A DNA stretch of 64,000 nt from Aquila chrysaetos chrysaetos. Its lineage: Eukaryota; Chordata; Aves; Accipitriformes; Accipitridae. How positions within the stretch are numbered: position 1 is the stretch's first letter; each line of letters opens with the position of its first letter. The translations under genes and the position numbers were made by a program. The notes under the pieces are model-generated. The model did no database searches. It was not told where the DNA came from and was given only the letters and a program-made list of their open reading frames with translations. Positions 50,145 through 61,672 of this stretch are shown piece by piece. Where the stretch lies: assembly GCF_900496995.4 (NCBI RefSeq), contig NC_044024.1, positions 16,804,698-16,868,697 on the forward strand, read 5' to 3'.

Positions 50145-50205
50145 GAGAGCCGAGCCGGGAGAGCCGAGCCGGGAGAGCCGAGCCGGGAGAGCCGAGCCGG
50201 GAGAG
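50145..50205 (+). repeat. 14-base GC-rich tandem repeat, 4 units plus part
   Basis: The unit 'gagagccgagccgg' repeats perfectly four times (starts 50,145, 50,159, 50,173, 50,187) with a partial fifth. The identity of the units implies recent expansion or sequence homogenisation. A 14-base period is not a multiple of three, so any reading frame through it cycles through all three frames. This explains the repeated SRLGSPGSALPAR-type peptides in several minus frames. Confidence 0.95.
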
Positions 50206-50386
50206 GCTGCGCTTCCCGCAGCTGCCAACGTGCCTCCTCAACAGCGACGGTGGGGAGCTTGGGCTTTCTGAGGTCTCCCGTCGCCTGCCTGCTGTCACCG
50301 GGAGGCTGAGCGCAGCGCCCCGTTAATTCACGGGGAAATCCACAGTGAGCTTTCATTATCCATTGAAGCCCTGGTACTAAGTGAAG

Positions 50387-50418
50387 ATGTCGCAGCTCTC
50401 CATGCTGGCACGGCGTTA
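50387..50418 (+). CDS. Possible short first coding exon downstream of the CpG island
   Basis: An ATG with A at -3 ('gtgaagatgtcg') opens ten codons, MSQLSMLARR, and is followed after two more bases by a donor (CGTTA, then GTAAGC). Unspliced, the frame stops at once (TAG at 50,417-50,419), so it can code only if the donor is used. Its place just downstream of the island fits a first coding exon of a plus-strand gene. No downstream partner exon was identified with confidence, and I do not recognise the peptide. Confidence 0.15.
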
Positions 50419-51909
50419 GTAAGCTACGGAAAGCAATCGCCTGCGAGCACAGAAAATCCCACTCCATTCCTCCAGCTCCCACCCTCCAGCCAGTATGACT
50501 CTCACCCTCTCACTCCACAGTGCCTCCTTAAAGTTGCCCAGCCTGGAAGTTAAAACAATTAAGAACTCTAGTTGCCCCATGGTATTAAAAAAGTGGGCCC
50601 TGATTTATTGCAACCCATTCTCTGCCAGGCCGACAAATGACCCGACCCATCAAGCACCTATTCAGGCCAACAATATTCAACAATATTTCTTCCTTTCCTT
50701 CCCCTTCTCCCATTACAGCAGAATTGGAGAGGGCTCTGCACTTTTATGGCTGTTTGACAACTAGAAGTAGCTGATCTGTGGCCATTGCCTTGGAAGTAAG
50801 AGTTTCCAAGCCAGTCCTTGACTTTGTGTACCTCAAGGTTTACCCTGCACCTAGTTTGTTGTATTCAGGCTGTTAAATTCAGTCAGCTGAATTCAGCTGA
50901 TCTCTCCCTTTACTGATGAACAAAAGCATCCTCGTATTCAACATTTTCGTTAAATGCAATGGAATTCTCCAAGTTCAGCTCCCCTTTCTATGCACTTTCA
51001 CTGTCTCAGAAACAGTGTTGGTCTCAAACACCTCCAGGTAGTGTCACTAACATATCAGAGAGCTGTTGTGTCTCTAGTAAACTTAGGGCCTCCCTGAAAC
51101 AGGAATCCTGCCCCAGACAAACCTGATCCAGTTCTCTAGACCAGGACAACTACTAGCAAGCCCAGGAGAATCACAGGGTAACAAGACTGGGCAGAGCAGG
51201 ACAAGGGCCAAGAGGAATGAAGGGCTTCAGACAATTGCGGACAGCTGCCCAAGCAAGAGGGAGAGAGGCTGTGGAGCCTGGGGAAGGGAGAAACCCTGCT
51301 TAAGTCCACATGGAGCTCTCATCTGAAGGCAAAGGCTGTGCCGCTCACCCCATGGAACAGTGCTAACGCGTTGTCAGACCCAGGGGACAAAGGATCTTTA
51401 CAACAGTGTGGTTGTGCTTGTTCAGCTGAAGATAGAGAGATGCTGGCGCTACCCACAACATACCTGCCTAATCATGACAAGGAGGCAGGAGGGAAGGCAA
51501 AGGAAGCTGGAACACAGGCTGCGTTTGAATTGGGTTAGCTCAAAGCCTGTAACTATGTTAAAGAAAAGCCACACTGAAAATTCAACTGTATCCCTAAAAT
51601 AAAAGATAAGAACTGCTAGAGTCTAACTCCAATTGCTGAATTTCAAAGCAAGGGGATTTCCACCTTGTTTTAAGTGAAAAGTTCAATAGGCTCAATCCAG
51701 CCACTTCCATAAACCAAGCAGTGGCTTAACCCATCTCACAGTGAAGGATAAAGCTGGCTTCTAAGGGATCGTTGTCCAGAGATCAACTGTCTCCAATCCT
51801 TGAACCCACAGTAAATGCTGAATGCTGCGCTGGAGCCCACAACCAAAGAAGTTCAGACAGTAAATCAAAAAGAGAAAGTTTAAACACATCTTCTATTTTT
51901 ATCAGCCAG
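50419..51909. other. Non-coding stretch downstream of the island
   Basis: No gene seen. The open frame at 50,495-50,764 (plus, 89 codons) has no domain and no clear splice context. Confidence 0.5.
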
Positions 51910-51992
51910 AGGTTCAGCAAAATTTCTTCAGTGACATTTAAAAATGAGATCTTTGTCATCCCATCAGGGACTGCAGAAAAGTGCAAAAGCAG
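51910..51992 (+). CDS. Candidate 83-base exon on the plus strand
   Basis: A strong acceptor ('cacatcttctatttttatcagccag') and a donor (AGCAG, then GTAATT) enclose 83 bases. Only frame 0 is open; both others stop. It reads RFSKISSVTFKNEIFVIPSG and then TAEKCKS, ending two bases into a codon. The frame is also open for about 45 codons upstream of the acceptor, so the exon boundary is not forced by stops. It lies 1.5 kb downstream of the CpG island on the plus strand. Its start phase is 0, while the possible first exon at 50,387-50,418 ends two bases into a codon, so the two cannot be joined directly. Protein family unknown. Confidence 0.2.
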
Positions 51993-54900
51993 GTAATTCC
52001 CTGGGCACAGAGGCACGTGCCACCACCTGAGCAGGGAACGCCTGGCTCCCCTTCGGGTCCGTTCACTACATCTGCAAGGCAAGGACCAGCCCTACCCCTG
52101 GCCTGGCTGGTGCCCTGTGTACACCTCCCAGGAAGGCATCAGGGAACTAACCCACCAGTGACACACACCCCATTTTCAGGGATTTCTTACTGGAGAAGAG
52201 AGCTTTCCTTCTCCTGTACTATGTACCCTGGGCAGGGATGGCGTTTCAGGAAGTATTTTGACTTTGGGGTGGTTAGGTTTATGCCACGTATATCTCAGTG
52301 GTCACTCAGCTGGCAAAGGATGGCAGACCCCTGGCTACAAATCTCTGTAACGCATCTGGAGTCAAGCCACAACGCTCGATAGAGGCAGGCTGGCTAGCGG
52401 ATCGACTCCACTCACCTGGGGTGCAAGATGGGCACGTGCAGAGTGGGTTTCAGCCAGAAGCAAGTCACCTCTCTGAAGACATTCACTGTAACATTTATGT
52501 GTGCAAAGATTGTTCCAGCCCTCTGCCACTCCGTCCCTCCACCTCCCGGACCTCCCCTGCACCCAAGCACAACTAAGCTGCTCAGTGTCACGGTGAGTCG
52601 ATAGGACTGGGCAGCTGAGCACATGTTGCTGCTACCACCTCACAGCCCTTTGTGGGAATCTCTCAGCATCAGTACAATCAGGTTTGGGGAATCACTATTT
52701 GTGGGCTGGCTTGCTTCCCTCCCAAACATTGTTCCAGTTCAGAGGAGTGGGTATGTTTTTGATGGAGGGGTGTAGTTGGATTCTCTCTTAAAATGCCTTT
52801 CTGTGCAGGAATTTATTCACCTTACTAATCTTGTAGGATAAAGTAGCCTCTACAACTCTTGCACCAATCTTATCAGTTGGCTCAAATAAAGAAAGTAAGC
52901 TTTGAGAACTTAAGCCCTTAATCATAGGGAACCCAAACAGCTTTTCAGGAAAATTCATTTTCTTGTCTATTTCAACAGAAAGTCTTCACATAACTGAAGT
53001 GACACATCTGTTTGATGGATGCTGCCACAACACTCAGCCCTTTCACACAGAAGATTGATTGCTCCTAGAAATAGGTAAATATCATTCACCTAAGAACTGG
53101 GACCCCAGCTTCAACGGAATAAACAGACCTTTCCTGCATCTACTAACTGCTGAAGCATTTCCTGGGCACAACAGACTCCATCAGTGCCAAAGAGAGAAGG
53201 TCACTGCACAAAGAGAATCTCAGAGCAGCAGTGGGTACTAGCAGTAGTCAGCTTTACTCACAGAGGTAAAATGACACCTCCTAGAGAGAATCCCTTTAAT
53301 TCCCTCAGGTCTGGGACGAGTTTTAATTCAGAAGAATGGAGCAGTCTTTATAAACCAATCACAGCATTGAAATTAACAGGGTTGCTCCTACACACAGCAG
53401 ATTTGCAGAATCAGAACCATAACCAGTGTCTTACTTGGAGAGAGTTCTGAAAGGGGCAGGTTATATTTCTTAGTGCCTGTCTCTCTGTTGTTATCTGCCC
53501 CTCATGTCTCAGCACTACTTCTGCATTCATCAGCAAGGCCAGTTAAAAATCGCCTGAACTGCCATTTGGCCAAGTGCTTATCTGCACAACTGCACAACCC
53601 ATACCATCAGTTAGGGAAAAACAATTTCCCCTGGCTACTAGAGACAGCCTAATTACCTAATCTGACAGGTTATTAATGGTTCAAGTCAACAAAAAGTATA
53701 ATGGATGCTGATAAGCACAAGCTGCCTGGACATTTGGCACGTACAACCCAGCTAGAAATCACTGCTGTGAAAAGCTGCCACTGGCCACAGAACTAAATTG
53801 TCTGATCTCTCAGGGTTTCATTTAACAGGTCTATCAACATGATAAAGAGACAAACTAGCAAGTTTAGTCCATTAATGAGGACTGTGAAACAGCCTAACAG
53901 GATAAAAGATATTTATGCTGCTGGTTAATATAAAAATAAATCTCTGCTTCATTTCTCTAATTACAGTACCCTCCCCTTTTACAATGCTACTTTGGGGACA
54001 AAAATCATGCTATTGTCTGTACTAGGAAGGAGAGCAGTACATCTAAGGGTTCACGAGGAAGTGGGCAGCAAGAGTCAAGACAGAGCCATTTTTTAAAGCA
54101 TTGTCAACTCTCCCATAACTCACCAGAAGTGCCGCACTATTTCATGGGTCTGTTTTAAAGACCCAATTACTAGACTCACATGATCCCTTCAGAATCTCAG
54201 GTTTTCATTTTAAAGAGGAAAAAGAGACATATCCTTTGCAGTTACTGAGAGCAGTGCACATATATGTAACCAGAACAGCTCCAAGCCAGAAAGCATACAA
54301 AAAGGAACTCATGCTATCAGTTATTTATTTTAATCTCAGGTTTTTCCCAGACACTCTTGTAACCATTTGGCACCTTTCTCCTGAGGTATAAATGCCTGGA
54401 GCTAGTAGGATTGAGTGCATTTAAGGATGAAGAGAAATAAACAGATTTGTCCCATAGGCTTCAACTTCCAGTTAGCACATTCTAACACTGACCGTCACTG
54501 AACAACTGCACCACAATGGCAAATGGCAGCTCACACCTCCAGCGTCCATGAGATAGGTTTTTCACAGAAAACGATTTAACTTTAATCTGGTTCATTGGTT
54601 TGTTTGGTTTTTTTTTTAAATTAAGTAGAACGTTTTTCATTGTGTTTTGTTGTTCCAATTCCCTGTGAGGTCTTTCATCCACCACTTCTGCATGTAGTTC
54701 ACTTCTCAGTATAAGCATCCATCTTCTATTGCTCAAGCAATGAAAGGGTTTAAGGGGACTACTTGAGCAATCAATACTCCAGTAGAACTTATGTATGTTT
54801 TGAGACCTGTCCCATCATTAAGCAAAACTTTACATCACTGAAATATTTATCTCTGTTTCTCTGCAGATCCCCAGCAACATGAAAGCAACACCTTGGAAAA

Positions 54901-57041
54901 ATGAGAGGAGACACCTACCCACTTAAGTGCACCCTGGATAACATGTTTGACTGACACATAACATGAAGATATATCAGTTCAGGATGTTCTACATTTACAA
55001 CAGCTTGTACTCCCGGAAAATAAAAGTCCTGGTGGCTCATTCAGTGCTTGCATTGCTTACAGCACGTTAGGCCTAAAGCCCAGCTTCTAATCCAGATAAA
55101 GCAACTATTGATTTCCTTGGATTTTTTGTTTCTATGCCAGCAGTAAAACTCCAGATATCTACATGCTCATTCTGCAGCAAACTCAAATTCTTTAAACCAC
55201 AGCAAAGGGAAATGCAAAGCAATTTTGACTGGAACTGCCAAGAGAACCACATCAAAATCAGAGCATTTCATTAATGTTAAAATCTTTCACCACCACCTTC
55301 TCAAAATCATGATACGTCTAGCCAACACCAGTGGTTCATATTGTCCACAAGACTATTGGTGATAGTGGAGGTTGCAGACATTGAATGGATATAATTACAG
55401 CCAACAGAGAGGCCAAGTCATGATATAACTTGCAGGATGTTATTAGCCTGGGATACTACTGTTTAGGCAGTGGCAAAGGTGGCTTCCCTGTTCTAACATC
55501 AGGCAAAACAAGATGCCTCCCTCCAAACACTCCATAGGAAGTTTTGGAACTCAGAAGGCTCAAGGAAAATAGTCCACTGCTGCCAAGCAGGTCCATCTGG
55601 CCAAAACACTTCAAGCAGAACAGCCGCCTGTTGGGGAAACATGTTTTCACACCCTTGACCATACATTTGACCAGTGCAAAGGAGGCAGCTGACATTAAGG
55701 CAGTTCAAAGAGGGTCTTCCCCTACCAAACAAGGCTGCAGGGGTTTTTTTAATTACATGAAAAAATTAGGCAGGGATACTATCGTTGCTTAACACTTAAA
55801 CTATTATTGGGCCAAAAAGGCAGTAATTCTGTTGTGTTAGGTTCTGCATGAATGAGCTAGACCTGTCTCTCCTTTGTTATAACTGCATAACACAAGTCAT
55901 CAGCTGTAACCGCTACGTAACTGCTCACCTGTCTGACATTCCTCACTTGCCTCTCAGTATCTTCAAGATTAGGCTTTGTATCAGTTCATTACTGCAGAGT
56001 ATCTGGGGGTCTTGGAGGCTCTGGACACTCCCACATGTATGCATGCATGCAATAAGGCTGCAGCCCACGACAAAGACATGAAGCTTACTATGCACTGCCA
56101 GTGAAGTCCCCTTCAAACCAGGCTCCTGGCTCCACTGATGACACTGCATATTACTTCACTATAAAGAAAAAAAAAAAAAAAAGTAAATTCTTCTATAAGT
56201 GCATAAACGTTTCCAGAAAAAAAAAAAAACACCATCAAAAAATGGTATCACAAAGCCCAAGAAAACACAGCAACTTTACACAGCATACAGTAACCTGCAG
56301 TAATCTGGGGTCTTGTTCTCTATTGCTATTCCTTTTCTCATTTCTAGAGTAATAATGCACATAATTTCCACCTATGGGATAAGGATCTTTGAACTTCTAT
56401 CCAAATGTTTTGTACACTCTAAGGTCAAGAAAGCTAACAGGGCACAAAATGAGCGCATTTTCTACTATTGGATTACAAACCTACAGAAGACTCAAGACCA
56501 TATAAAGGAAAAAATACACCAAGTGGCATGAAGATCTCCAGGAGGTGGCATAAAAACTTTAACCAGTATTAGGCAAATAGCCCTAAGCTGTTCGTTGATG
56601 TGCATATGTAAAAATCAATCAACAGAGTACATACGTAACTGTATTTCACCATTCTGCGTTCCCTGGCTGTTTGAAAGCTACAATACAGTATAGCATTTAG
56701 CCTTGCTTTAAAAAGTTGTTTGCTTCAGGGCTGTGTTCTGATCTCAGAAAACCTTCTATTTTCATGCCATTTGAGGTAATGTCAAAACTCTCATTTAATT
56801 CTGTCACAGGATGCTAAGGAAAACGTTGACACTCAGCTTCTCTCAGTGTTACGGGCAGTTTTTCCCCAAACTTTTTTCACAGTTCCACATCTACCACAAG
56901 AGGGAGCAAAGAGTTCACCTTCCTTAAATTCTCCGTTCCAGAGAGAGGTAGAGATAAGCAGCTCGATGTTGTCATTACCTATGACCGAGTTCAGGCTAGG
57001 AGTTCACAATGCTTTTGTAGAGCACGCAGGTCCTCAGACAA
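51993..57041. other. Non-coding stretch
   Basis: No supported gene in about 5 kb. A 133-codon open frame (51,981-52,382 plus) lies over equally open antisense frames and has no domain. Poly-A runs lie at 56,167-56,182 and 56,217-56,229. Confidence 0.5.
56167..56229 (+). repeat. Two poly-A runs, 16 A and 13 A
   Basis: Sixteen A (56,167-56,182) and thirteen A (56,217-56,229) separated by 34 bases. No retroposon body is recognisable upstream. Confidence 0.9.
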
Positions 57042-57137
57042 TTAAAAGGGCCAGGTTTTTGGCTTTGAGAAAGGTGTTGCTTCACATTCAGACTGTGCAG
57101 AGCTCTCTCCAAAGCCAGCAGATGCTGCAGAGCTCAC
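57042..57137 (-). CDS. Weak candidate for a last coding exon
   Basis: Minus strand: acceptor with a good pyrimidine tract ('tctgtgtgtctctgttccttag') followed by 31 codons in frame 0 and a TAA at 57,042-57,044. The peptide is serine- and alanine-rich, starting VSSAASAGFGESSAQSE and ending KPKTWPF. Both other frames stop, one immediately. No poly-A signal was noticed shortly after the stop, and the antisense strand is itself open for 105 codons, which weakens the case. It could end a gene lying upstream beyond 57.1 kb, or be chance. Confidence 0.13.
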   Translation of the reverse strand: MSSAASAGFGESSAQSECEATPFSKPKTWPF

Positions 57138-57274
57138 CTAAGGAACAGAGACACACAGAGTGATGCTACAGGCTACAAGACAATCCTGATGGAGAGAAAC
57201 CTGCAGCTTCATCACAGCAGTGTGAATAGGTTGTTTGCAAGAAATTGATAAGCATTTCCAACCATATCGGATAT

Positions 57275-57290
57275 GGGGGGGGGGGGGGGG
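57275..57290 (+). repeat. Poly-G run, 16 G
   Basis: Sixteen consecutive G followed by 'caggggacag'. Long G runs are much rarer than A/T runs, unstable in length, and able to form a G-quadruplex. This is also a likely site of sequencing or assembly length error. Confidence 0.93.
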
Positions 57291-57874
57291 CAGGGGACAG
57301 ATGAGGGAAACTACACCCTTCTAACTGCATGTACTGCTTTTAACAGCAGTGTACTGTGATCTCTCATTAAAACACTATCAGAAAGTAGCTCCCTAAAAAA
57401 AATCCCCCTAAACCTCTTCTTCTGCAGCATACACGACCGCAGAGAGGAAACAAACTCTTTGTATAGGAGGGTATCCCTGGTCATTCCTTCCTTCTCTCTC
57501 TCTCCCCCTACCCTCACCAACCTCCCCCCCAATCATCAAACTCTTTTTAGATTCTACTGTTATGAAACTGAATAGTTATAATGATTAGAAATTAATCTTA
57601 AATCCAGGCAGTTACAGGTTGCTGCTGAAATACCATGACACCACTGTTAAAAGCAATAGCTGATATCCCATTCCAGCACAGCAATCAAGCAGGTGCTTAA
57701 GGCCATTGACGTCCAATCTATAGCAGTTCTAACTATGCCATTGTTACCACTGGTATCAAACACAGCAAGTAAAATATCCTTACATATTGCTGGATAAAGA
57801 TGGACTAAATTCAGATGCAGATTTTCTAGGAGGAGGAGAAGAGAAGAAAACCGAGTCCTCTGCCTCACACTTAC

Positions 57875-57932
57875 CTTTGTCTCGGATAAGGTTACTTGGC
57901 TGTAGCTATCCAGCTCTCTGCTCGGATCGACG
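57875..57932 (-). CDS. Candidate 58-base exon, unidentified gene
   Basis: Minus strand: acceptor ending 'gatggcacaaatgcag', 58 bases, then a near-consensus donor (AAG, then GTAAGTGTG). After one base that would complete a codon, the open frame reads VDPSRELDSYSQVTLSETK and ends in phase 0. This fits the phase-0 start of the coiled-coil candidate at 46,958-47,053, and the joined peptide stays hydrophilic and helix-compatible. The acceptor's pyrimidine tract is poor, which is the main weakness. No family recognised. Confidence 0.25.
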
Positions 57933-60900
57933 CTGCATTTGTGCCATCACCCACAATTAGTTTCCAACATGCAGATGAGGAGTTTGCTCAGTTCAGGTCT
58001 TAGCCACTTAGTTGTTTCCTTTTGATAATTCAACTCCATTCCAATTCCACAAAGCTAATTACAGATTAATTTTATACAGCCTTTGCTGTTCAGAACTGGT
58101 TCATAAAATAAAGAAGCCAAGTAACTAATAAATGCCAATATCTCTTCCATGCTTTCAATCTGTGGAACCAAGTCAGACTCTTCACAATTTAAAACGACAA
58201 ACAGGTGCCCTTTTGTTTCTAATATCCCTGTGGATTCCTGAAAGGTCAGCTTGGCTGTAGACCACAGTTACTTCCCTTGATATTGACAGCAGCTGTGACA
58301 AACACCATCAGCAGCAGACTCTAGGTGCTTGCTATTACCAAGTGTGCTACAGTTCAAAATGGCACATTTTCAGTTGAACGCAGACCAAGCCTGATTCCCC
58401 TTGCACTTGCACCCTTAGAAGCAGAACTGCTGCAGTCAGAAAGGTGTGCAATAACCCCCCATGCCCTCTCAGACTCTGTAATCCAGCAGAAAGAGCTCCC
58501 GAGCCACCCTGTTATCAAATGCGGGACTCTCCGATCCTTAAAAAGACAAGAATGAGTCAGAGAAGCAATCCACAAAACAGTGCAGGAATGTCACTACAGC
58601 TACATCTGTTTTGTAGTAAACTTCTCAGCTGTTAAGGAATAGCCATGAGCACACCAGCACACTAAAAGAAATGTACTACTACAGACTTACACCTATTGAT
58701 AGGCTACTTCACTTACAGTTTTGTCAGGAGAACAGATGCAGACGCTATGGATTCCTACAGTTATGCCTACTATAAAATTTTTAGTGTATTAAAGTGGGTG
58801 CATTAAAGGGATAGTCTGATATTTCAGTCAATAAGGCTGAACATGGGCAATCACTTATATATACACAGACCAGCCCACCACCTTTTCTACATCATTCCAT
58901 CTCTCCATGCCTCAGCTCCCCATGTAAAATGATGGCAGCAGCAAAAAGTGTTACAAAGAAATAGGATGAAGCAGCAATCACTTACTCCAGTTGTGGAACA
59001 GTGAGACAGAGATAACAGAGATTGTAGCAGAGCCTCCCTTGCACATTACTAGACAGTTCACACTCTTCAAAGTTTAGTGACTTCGGTCCCTGTCTGTAAA
59101 CACTGAAATGAGTTGCAACTAGTCATAGTACCTGCAGTGTTCGGGAAGAACTGGATATCTCCATGTCTGCATAAAGGTACCCTGGAGGACCTCAGACAAT
59201 ACTGAAGTACACATCTGGTAAAGAGTCATTACTAAAGTTGTCACGATAATTAACTCACATAGAGGGAAAAAAAAAAAAAAAATCAGAAACAGATTTTTCA
59301 GTGCTCATTTTGAAGCAAACCTAAGTTTATATTTAGGAGTTAAAAAGGTAAAACACTAAGTGTATATTTCGTGGGTACAACCCATTTTACAATCATAAAT
59401 GGGTAAACATCAACTATGAAGTATTTTAACCACATGCAGCTTTCCCAGAGATAATTTATTAGCAAAGTCCAATACTTAGCAAAGACAGTAAGACTATTCC
59501 AATTTTATACATGAATAAATGAGGCAGAGATACAATGATTTGTCCTGGTGGGCCAGCAGAGGAACCAGGAACATGGTCTTCCAAGTCCAATATTCTGTCC
59601 AGTTAGCCCCTGTACAAAGTAATTTGGAAAAAAGAGAATAATTTTCACTCTAGGAATATGCAACCATGACAGAGGACTGATACCCCTCAGAAAGAGTCAA
59701 AAAGGAACCCTTAAACAGAGATACGAACTAGCTTGTTAATCTATTATCTGGAACTTTGTCTTAAGAATGGTAAGGGAAAAAAAATTAATATTGAGTTGTT
59801 TTTATTTATCCTTGGACTTGCAGGCCCCTAGGCTCTACCAGGTTTTTAAGTTTTTCTCCATAAATGCAAAGTCTAGAAACTTTTAGAAGTTAAAACATAC
59901 ATTCTTTACCTTCTAGAAGAGACGAGAGCCTCATGTAATTGTGAGCCCAAAAGGGGTGGCTTTAGCAGACCCAGTAAATATTAAAATATCATAACAGCAC
60001 TGCCAGAGGTACCCATGCAGCAAAGAGCTCTTCACTTTTCACCTAGAGGGTTTGAGAAATAGTGCATTAGAGCACTAGAGCTGCTGAAAGAACACTTAGT
60101 GCAGTATGTTTAGGTTGTTCAAAGTCTCTCTCACAATGCTTTATCATATAATTTTCACAGGAACCTCTTACAACCTCTTACATGCCTGCCCTTCATGAAC
60201 AATATCCTTCAAGAACCCAATGCACAAAGGGAAGACTGAGGCTCTCACTTCATTTGCCTGCGTAAAATAAAAGGCCTACAAAGGGAGAAAAGAGCAGATC
60301 TGAAATTAAGACTGCAAACAGATTTGGATGGGGACACAACAGAAGGGCATCTGCTCCAGGCTGGTTGGTCAGAATGAGCACAATGACAGCAGTGTCTGCC
60401 ATCTCAACACAACGGCTTCTCCAGTTAATCAGCAACACCCCAATTCTTATCTCGTTTGTTTTCCAACTAATATTTTATTGTGCTTTTGAATAATGCAGCA
60501 CAGAAAGGGAAGCTGATTTGCCATGTATTGTACACACATTTTTTTCCAACCAGTCAGGTATGCCTAATCAGCAAAAAGCACTTACATTATTTTCAGAAGT
60601 TATTAACTGAAATGGGAAACCAGCATACTGTGATTCCATTACAAAAGAGTTACTGCACTCAAGTGCAGCTGGTATAATAAGTATCAATTGGCTTGAGAGA
60701 ACCTAGCTATGCCAACTAAGGCTCTGTCCCACAACATTCAGTCTTGCAGTTCCCCAGTATTTACAGGATTGCCACAAATAACCTAGATCTAAACCCATAA
60801 AAAGAAAGAGAAGTGCTGATCTTCAAGTTCACCTAGATCTTCAGGCAGCTGCGTAAAACAGAAATACAATGAGATACCAATTGTATTAATAAGAATATGA

Positions 60901-61672
60901 AACAATCTGGACAGCTACATGAGCATTAAAGATGTTCAGCACCTTTCCAGGATCTGGTTCCTAGAATATCAACCAAAGTTGACTCGGAGCTCTCATCAGA
61001 ATCACTTCTGCTTTATCCAAGTTCTGCACTTAAATCTCTAGTAAGCAGTCATCTTCTTTCTTCAAGCCAATAAAGATCCATGCTGAGCTGCCAAACTAAC
61101 TCCTTGGACTCTCTTCAAGAAATTTTTCCTGTTAACCTCATCACATATTTTATCTCAGAACTTTGTTTCAATATAAATATAGACAGGCTTTGTTTTCTAA
61201 GCCTAAATATTAAACTTCATTAAAATATATGTACGTATTTAAAGCACTGTAAAGAATGCTGATGCACATAATCAATGTGCCCTTAAAACAAACCAAGAAA
61301 CATTTCACGCGCAGCAAACAGCAGTCCCCCTCATGCAGTTGCAACTCTGCTGTCATCCACATATGCTTCCTTTCATCTTTCAAACACTTTGTGAACAAGG
61401 TGAGCTTTATGATTCATCTGTCACATTTTACTTTGTATGGGAGCCAAAGAAAACCAAGAAAGCAGTAGCAACAAGGTTGGTTAAACATGATATGATGAAA
61501 ATGTCATTTAGATCACACTCTTTTAGGGCATTTTTTCAATGGCATTAGGCAGCAACTACAACACAGGTTGTTCAGCTCATGACAAGGCACAATACAACTC
61601 CAAAATACAAAGTCAAAAGTCAGTCAGCAGTGTAAGTGTGACTTGCCTGAGAACATCCAAAAAACACACAGA
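57933..61672. other. Non-coding stretch
   Basis: No gene seen in about 3.7 kb. AT-rich, with a 16-A run at 59,267-59,282. The sequence just before 61,673 ends 'acacacaga', the flank into which the retroviral LTR inserted. Confidence 0.55.
59267..59282 (+). repeat. Poly-A run, 16 A
   Basis: Sixteen A following 'agaggg'. No associated retroposon recognised. Confidence 0.9.

Larger units (their letters stand above)
49975..50330. promoter_or_regulatory. CpG-rich island, probable promoter or first exon
   Basis: These 350 bases or so stand out from the AT-rich surroundings by GC content and by many CpG sites ('ccgcggagc', 'gcaccgagcggcgg', 'ggcgacaccccgcgg', 'agcgcagcgccccg'). CpG is scarce elsewhere in the window outside the transposons, so local protection from methylation is likely. 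Such islands usually mark vertebrate promoters, often bidirectional. No TATA box is obvious. The island holds six CGG triplets (50,085-50,102) and a 14-base tandem repeat (50,145-50,205). Which strand is transcribed is unclear: a short plus-strand frame follows at 50,387, while several minus-strand exon candidates lie lower in the window. Confidence 0.6.

Noticed and set aside
49609-50298. A 229-codon minus-strand frame across the CpG island
   Set aside because: The repeats (SRLGSPGSALPAR) come from the 14-base tandem repeat, the lysine run from the 17-T tract, and the alanine run from CGG. Stops are rare in GC-rich DNA. No domain.
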